16,544 nucleotides of DNA from an uncultured Caryophanales bacterium. GTDB lineage: Bacteria > Bacillota_I > Bacilli_A > Acholeplasmatales > Anaeroplasmataceae. Where the stretch lies: the NCBI GenBank assembly GCA_946626535.1, contig CAMOUK010000028.1, positions 1 through 16,544 of the forward strand. The letters run 5' to 3'. This document shows, one piece after another, positions 14,200 to 16,544 of this stretch. The position numbers and the translations under genes are program-made. The notes beneath the pieces are model-generated. The model made no database searches. It saw nothing but the letters and a program-made list of their open reading frames with translations, and was not told the origin of the DNA. Position 1 is the stretch's first letter. Each line of letters starts with the position of its first letter.

Positions 14200-15075
14200 A
14201 TGATTAATTTTCATAAATTTGGTTTTTTAGATGCTAAAAAGCTAAAAAATTATGTAGAAAATAAGAATTATTGGCTTAATCGCTATAATCCTATTTGGCT
14301 ATTTATATGGAAAGATTTATATAGACCAGAAATAGCTTATGACAATGATTTTTGTTATATAAGATATCTTGAACCAAATATAGGTATAGTTTATTATCCT
14401 CCACTAGGTGAAAAAAGAATTGAAGATGGTATCAAAAAAATCCAAGCTGATGCAACTGAGCATGGCTACGATGTAATTTTTGGGCCTGTTAATGAAGCAA
14501 GCATCATGAAATTTAATGAATTAAAATATAATATGCTTGATAATGAAAAGTATGGTAATTATATTTATCTATGTGATAATCTTTCACAGCTTAATAAGAA
14601 TAAAGCAGTTAAGGGTAAAATTAAAGCATTTATTAAAAATCATCCAAATGCCTACTATAGAAAGGCTAAAAAGGAAGATTTCCCTAAAATGCTTGAATTT
14701 ATTGAAAATTGGAGAACTACTCAATCTACATTTAAGGATAAATTATTTTTTGATAAGTTAGCATCAATTAAGGTATTGATGGAGCATTTATATGAATTTA
14801 ATTTATATCCTATAATGCTAGAAGATGAGGATAAAATATATGGTATATCAATCATTTCATATTTAGATAATATGGCATATCTAAATTTATGTATCGCCTT
14901 AATGGATGAGCCTGGTGCTTATGAATACTTAGTTGAAACATCAGCTAAGGAATCAGCCTTAAAGGCAAAATACATCAATTTAGAAGAAGATTATAATGAT
15001 GATAAGTTAAAGAAAGAATTTGAAGAATTAAAGCCTTATACAAAGGAAAAATTCTACCGGACATTTAGATTATAA
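14200..15075 (+). CDS. DUF2156-like GNAT-fold protein
   Basis: A 291-residue soluble protein resembling the DUF2156 family, related to the aminoacyl-transfer domain of lysylphosphatidylglycerol synthases and built from two GNAT-like halves. Supporting features: PIWLFIWKDLYRPEIAY (31-47), the half-motif YYPPLG (65-70), YIYLCDNLSQL (121-131), which matches the DYIYL...DL segment before the basic KGKK-type stretch, and the C-terminal pattern KYINLEEDYNDDKLKKEFEE (257-276) with KFYRTFRL at the end. I recall no proven reaction for stand-alone members; acyl or aminoacyl transfer is only suggested by the fold. The frame is open back to an ATG at 14116, but that start lies upstream of the potD terminator and the promoter at 14168, so the ATG at 14200, directly preceded by GGGTGAAAGG, is chosen. 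It is probably co-transcribed with the next gene, 18 bases on. Confidence 0.75.
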   Translation: MINFHKFGFLDAKKLKNYVENKNYWLNRYNPIWLFIWKDLYRPEIAYDNDFCYIRYLEPNIGIVYYPPLGEKRIEDGIKKIQADATEHGYDVIFGPVNEASIMKFNELKYNMLDNEKYGNYIYLCDNLSQLNKNKAVKGKIKAFIKNHPNAYYRKAKKEDFPKMLEFIENWRTTQSTFKDKLFFDKLASIKVLMEHLYEFNLYPIMLEDEDKIYGISIISYLDNMAYLNLCIALMDEPGAYEYLVETSAKESALKAKYINLEEDYNDDKLKKEFEELKPYTKEKFYRTFRL

Positions 15076-15093
15076 GGAAAGAGGAATAAAATA

Positions 15094-15594
15094 ATGGAAA
15101 ATAATCAAAATCAAGTACCTGAAAGCATATGGGCAGATGGTGTAGTGCCTCAAAGAATAGATCCAAAATTCATTTTTAGTAGACAAGAGCTATTATTAAT
15201 GGGTATGGATTTTATTGTTAGAATCTTTGCCCCACAAAATGGATTTAAGATTGAATCTACTAATCCAGATCCAAAGCAATTACCAAACATCATCATGTCA
15301 AGAGATGATAAGACATATGCAATATCTGTTGTACCATCTGTATTCCCACAAGGAGCAGTATTAAGACCAGATATTAAGGATGCCTTTTATAAGAAGTGCG
15401 TTGAAAATAATGCAATTGGTGTTTATATGCCAGTTGTAATTGGCTCAAGAGATGAAGCAAGAAAGAATGCTGGCTGTCTTTTAAAGGGTGATGTTTATAA
15501 TATTATGTTTAGAGGCGGAGTCATCCTAGATGACAATCCAGATCAAGATTTAAAGGATCCTGCAAATTTTCATAGTTTTAAGAAGGGTGAATAA
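15094..15594 (+). CDS. Conserved-looking protein of unknown function
   Basis: I do not recognise this 166-residue protein. It is clearly a real gene: a strong ribosome binding site AAGGAAAGAGG (15074-15084) precedes the ATG, codon use matches its neighbours, and it begins 18 bases after the DUF2156-like gene. It is soluble, with no signal peptide or membrane span, and has a Pro/Asn/Gln-rich, probably flexible N-terminus. Helical segments are likely at about 28-45 and 92-104. Four hydrophobic strands alternate with loops: NIIMSR (65-70), TYAISVVPSVFP (74-85), IGVYMPVVIGS (108-118) and VYNIMFRGGVIL (134-145). This could be a small alpha/beta fold, with some resemblance to a nuclease-like core, but I see no complete catalytic motif. 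The acidic end (DDNPDQDLKD) leads to a Lys-rich tail. It is probably in an operon with the upstream gene. Confidence 0.7.
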   Translation: MENNQNQVPESIWADGVVPQRIDPKFIFSRQELLLMGMDFIVRIFAPQNGFKIESTNPDPKQLPNIIMSRDDKTYAISVVPSVFPQGAVLRPDIKDAFYKKCVENNAIGVYMPVVIGSRDEARKNAGCLLKGDVYNIMFRGGVILDDNPDQDLKDPANFHSFKKGE

Positions 15595-15602
15595 AATTTT
15601 TC

Positions 15603-15631
15603 TTGACTATTTATAAAATTTATTTTATAAT
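15603..15631 (+). promoter_or_regulatory. Promoter of the rplU-prp-rpmA operon
   Basis: TTGACT (15603-15608) and TATAAT (15626-15631) are separated by 17 bases, the closest match to the sigma-A consensus in the window, as expected for ribosomal protein genes. The start would be near 15638, just before the structured leader. Confidence 0.82.
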
Positions 15632-15637
15632 GCATTT

Positions 15638-15718
15638 GTTATAACATGCACCACATAGAAATGGTCTAAAATGGCATATTTTGCCTACCATAATAGTGTG
15701 TCTTAAAAAGAAGGAGGT
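15638..15718 (+). ncRNA. Putative ribosomal protein L21 leader RNA
   Basis: The 5' leader of rplU can fold into a nested structure. The base is ACATGC (15644-15649) with GTGTGT (15696-15701), using two G-U pairs. A middle helix is ATGGT (15661-15665) with ACCAT (15687-15691). An apical helix is GGCA (15673-15676) with TGCC (15682-15685) around TATTT. The perfect ribosome binding site AAGGAGGT (15711-15718) lies ten bases after the fold. Low-GC Gram-positives are known to carry an L21 leader thought to bind L21 and feed back on the operon; position and size fit, but I could not compare with the covariance model. A competing pairing ACCA with TGGT (15651-15665 region) could be a switch. Confidence 0.65.
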
Positions 15719-15726
15719 AATACGAC

Positions 15727-16035
15727 ATGTACGCAATTGTTGAAACTGGTGGAAAGCAAGTAAAGGTTGAAGTTGGTCAACCAGTATTCGTTGAAAAGCT
15801 AGATGTAGCTGAAGGCGAAACATATACTTTCGATAAAGTTCTATTAGTATCAGGTGATGAAACTAAGGTTGGTGCTCCATATGTTAAGGGCGCAACAGTA
15901 ACAGCTAAAGTTGAAAAGCAAGGCAGAGGCAAGAAAATTGTTATTTTCAAATATCGTCCTAAAAAGCATTCAGCTTCTAAGAAGGGTCATCGTCAATCAT
16001 ATACTAAGTTGACTGTAGAAGCTATCAATGCTTAA
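15727..16035 (+). CDS. rplU: 50S ribosomal protein L21
   Basis: L21 is a large-subunit ribosomal protein that binds 23S rRNA near L20. The 102 residues have the typical start [17 protein letters not shown] (1-17), the central [16 protein letters not shown] (47-62), and the basic RNA-binding ending with [16 protein letters not shown] (66-81) and [11 protein letters not shown] (85-95). Length matches Bacillus L21. The start has an optimal ribosome binding site eight bases upstream. It is the first gene of the rplU-prp-rpmA operon, an arrangement conserved across Firmicutes, and is preceded by a strong promoter and a likely autoregulatory leader. Codon use includes more C-ending codons, as expected for high expression. 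Confidence 0.98.
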   Translation: MYAIVETGGKQVKVEVGQPVFVEKLDVAEGETYTFDKVLLVSGDETKVGAPYVKGATVTAKVEKQGRGKKIVIFKYRPKKHSASKKGHRQSYTKLTVEAINA

Positions 16036-16040
16036 TTAAA

Positions 16041-16352
16041 ATGACTATTTATAGCATTAAAAGATCTAATGGCGAAGCTTTAATAGAAATAAAAGGACAT
16101 GCTGGCTACGCTAATAAGGGCGAAGATATAGTATGTGCAGCTATTTCTACAGCTTGCATTATGACTGCAAATCTAATTGATAAAATTAAAGAAATAAGTT
16201 ACGACATCTTAGATGCAGTCTGTGAGGAAGGATATTTTAGATTACAGGTAAAATATAATCATAATATCACAAAAGATATTTTTGATAATTTAGTTGATAC
16301 CTTAGATTCTATTCAAAAAGAATATCCTGCGTATTTAAAAAATAAAAACTAG
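16041..16352 (+). CDS. prp: Ribosomal-processing cysteine protease Prp
   Basis: Prp removes the N-terminal extension of ribosomal protein L27 so that the mature protein can reach the peptidyl transferase centre. The 103-residue protein has the family's catalytic pair: His20 in [18 protein letters not shown] (19-36) and Cys32, spaced by 12 residues as in S. aureus Prp (His22/Cys34). Length is normal. It lies between rplU and rpmA as in other Firmicutes (ysxB in B. subtilis), next to its substrate gene. The start follows the rplU stop by only five bases and has no visible Shine-Dalgarno sequence, so translation probably depends on ribosomes finishing rplU; this would keep the protease at a lower level than the ribosomal proteins (inference). 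The stop codon overlaps the rpmA ribosome binding site by two bases. Confidence 0.95.
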   Translation: MTIYSIKRSNGEALIEIKGHAGYANKGEDIVCAAISTACIMTANLIDKIKEISYDILDAVCEEGYFRLQVKYNHNITKDIFDNLVDTLDSIQKEYPAYLKNKN

Positions 16353-16365
16353 GAGGATGAAGATT

Positions 16366-16544
16366 ATGTTATTTAATATTAACATTCAATTATTCGCTTC
16401 AAAGAAAGGTGTTTCTTCAACAAAGAACGGCCGTGATTCTGAAGCTAAGCGTCTTGGTGCAAAAGCATCTGATGGCGAGTATGTTACTGCTGGTTCAATT
16501 TTATATCGTCAAAGAGGTACAAAGATTTTTGCTGGTACTAATGT
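16366..16544 (+). CDS. rpmA: 50S ribosomal protein L27 (partial, cut by window end)
   Basis: The first 59 codons of L27, whose N-terminus contacts tRNA at the peptidyl transferase centre. The start [11 protein letters not shown] (1-11) is the Firmicutes-type extension that Prp removes near the F-A bond, giving a mature end before [14 protein letters not shown] (12-25), and the normal L27 body [20 protein letters not shown] (29-48) follows. AGGAGG (16351-16356) lies nine bases before the chosen ATG; an in-frame ATG at 16357 abuts that site directly and is too close to be used. The reading frame is open at the window edge, so the gene continues beyond it. Third gene of the ribosomal operon. Confidence 0.97.
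   Translation, partial: MLFNINIQLFASKKGVSSTKNGRDSEAKRLGAKASDGEYVTAGSILYRQRGTKIFAGTN

Noticed and set aside
14537..14761. Open frame of 74 codons inside the DUF2156-like gene
   Set aside because: Out-of-frame reading of a real gene, rich in Ile, Leu and Lys as expected from AT-rich shadow translation, and without a start signal.
16357..16365. Alternative in-frame start of L27 at 16357
   Set aside because: The ATG directly touches the AGGAGG site, leaving no spacer; the ATG at 16366 has nine bases and gives the usual leader length.
1..16544. Mycoplasma genetic code (TGA as Trp)
   Set aside because: Tryptophans in all proteins are TGG, no gene needs TGA read-through, and fumA stops at TGA overlapping the fumB ATG.
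1..16544. Mobile element, phage, CRISPR, toxin-antitoxin or tRNA content
   Set aside because: No transposase or integrase, no regularly spaced repeats, no long inverted repeats beyond terminators, and no cloverleaf-like sequence was seen on either strand.

Overview
The window is about 16.5 kb of AT-rich DNA (roughly 70% A+T by eye) from a low-GC Gram-positive bacterium of the Bacillota. I infer an uncultured, gut-type, anaerobic lineage of Bacilli near the Erysipelotrichales, RF39 or Acholeplasma branches. Four things point there. Ribosomal protein L27 carries the cleavable N-terminal leader and its protease Prp. The rplU leader is of Bacillus type. The polyamine transporter ATPase has an inserted segment that I recall from Mollicutes relatives. 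Strong AAGGAGG-type ribosome binding sites are present. Diaminopimelate dehydrogenase argues for a DAP-type cell wall, unlike true mycoplasmas. Tryptophan is always TGG and one gene (fumA) ends in TGA, so the standard bacterial code applies.

Layout: uvrC (14-1762, DNA repair) and ddh (1866-2840, lysine/peptidoglycan precursor), the latter with its own promoter. Next comes a tight three-gene unit (2907-5560): an O-antigen-ligase-like membrane protein, a CPBP intramembrane protease that overlaps it, and a flavin reductase-like protein. A small Sel1-repeat gene (5647-5958) with its own promoter follows, ending in a hairpin terminator that probably works in both directions. On the minus strand lies a compact operon (8534 down to 5993), fumA-fumB-malic enzyme, which together can turn fumarate into malate and then pyruvate. 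It is divergent from an EpsC-type serine acetyltransferase (8654-9472) that ends in a clear terminator. The four-gene polyamine ABC importer potABCD (9563-14095) follows as one operon with overlapping or nearly touching genes and its own promoter and terminator. Then come a DUF2156-like GNAT-fold protein and a 166-residue protein I do not recognise (14200-15594). The window ends in the conserved ribosomal operon rplU-prp-rpmA (rpmA cut by the window end), preceded by a strong promoter and a structured leader.

Most of the window is chromosomal housekeeping. I saw no mobile element, phage gene, CRISPR array, tRNA or rRNA, and no gene-free stretch above 300 bases. The least ordinary parts are the start and inserts of potA, the modified substrate site and inserts of potD, the isolated O-antigen-ligase/CPBP pair, and the unidentified gene at 15094. 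I found no convincing undescribed multi-gene system; the findings are specific oddities that deserve checking.
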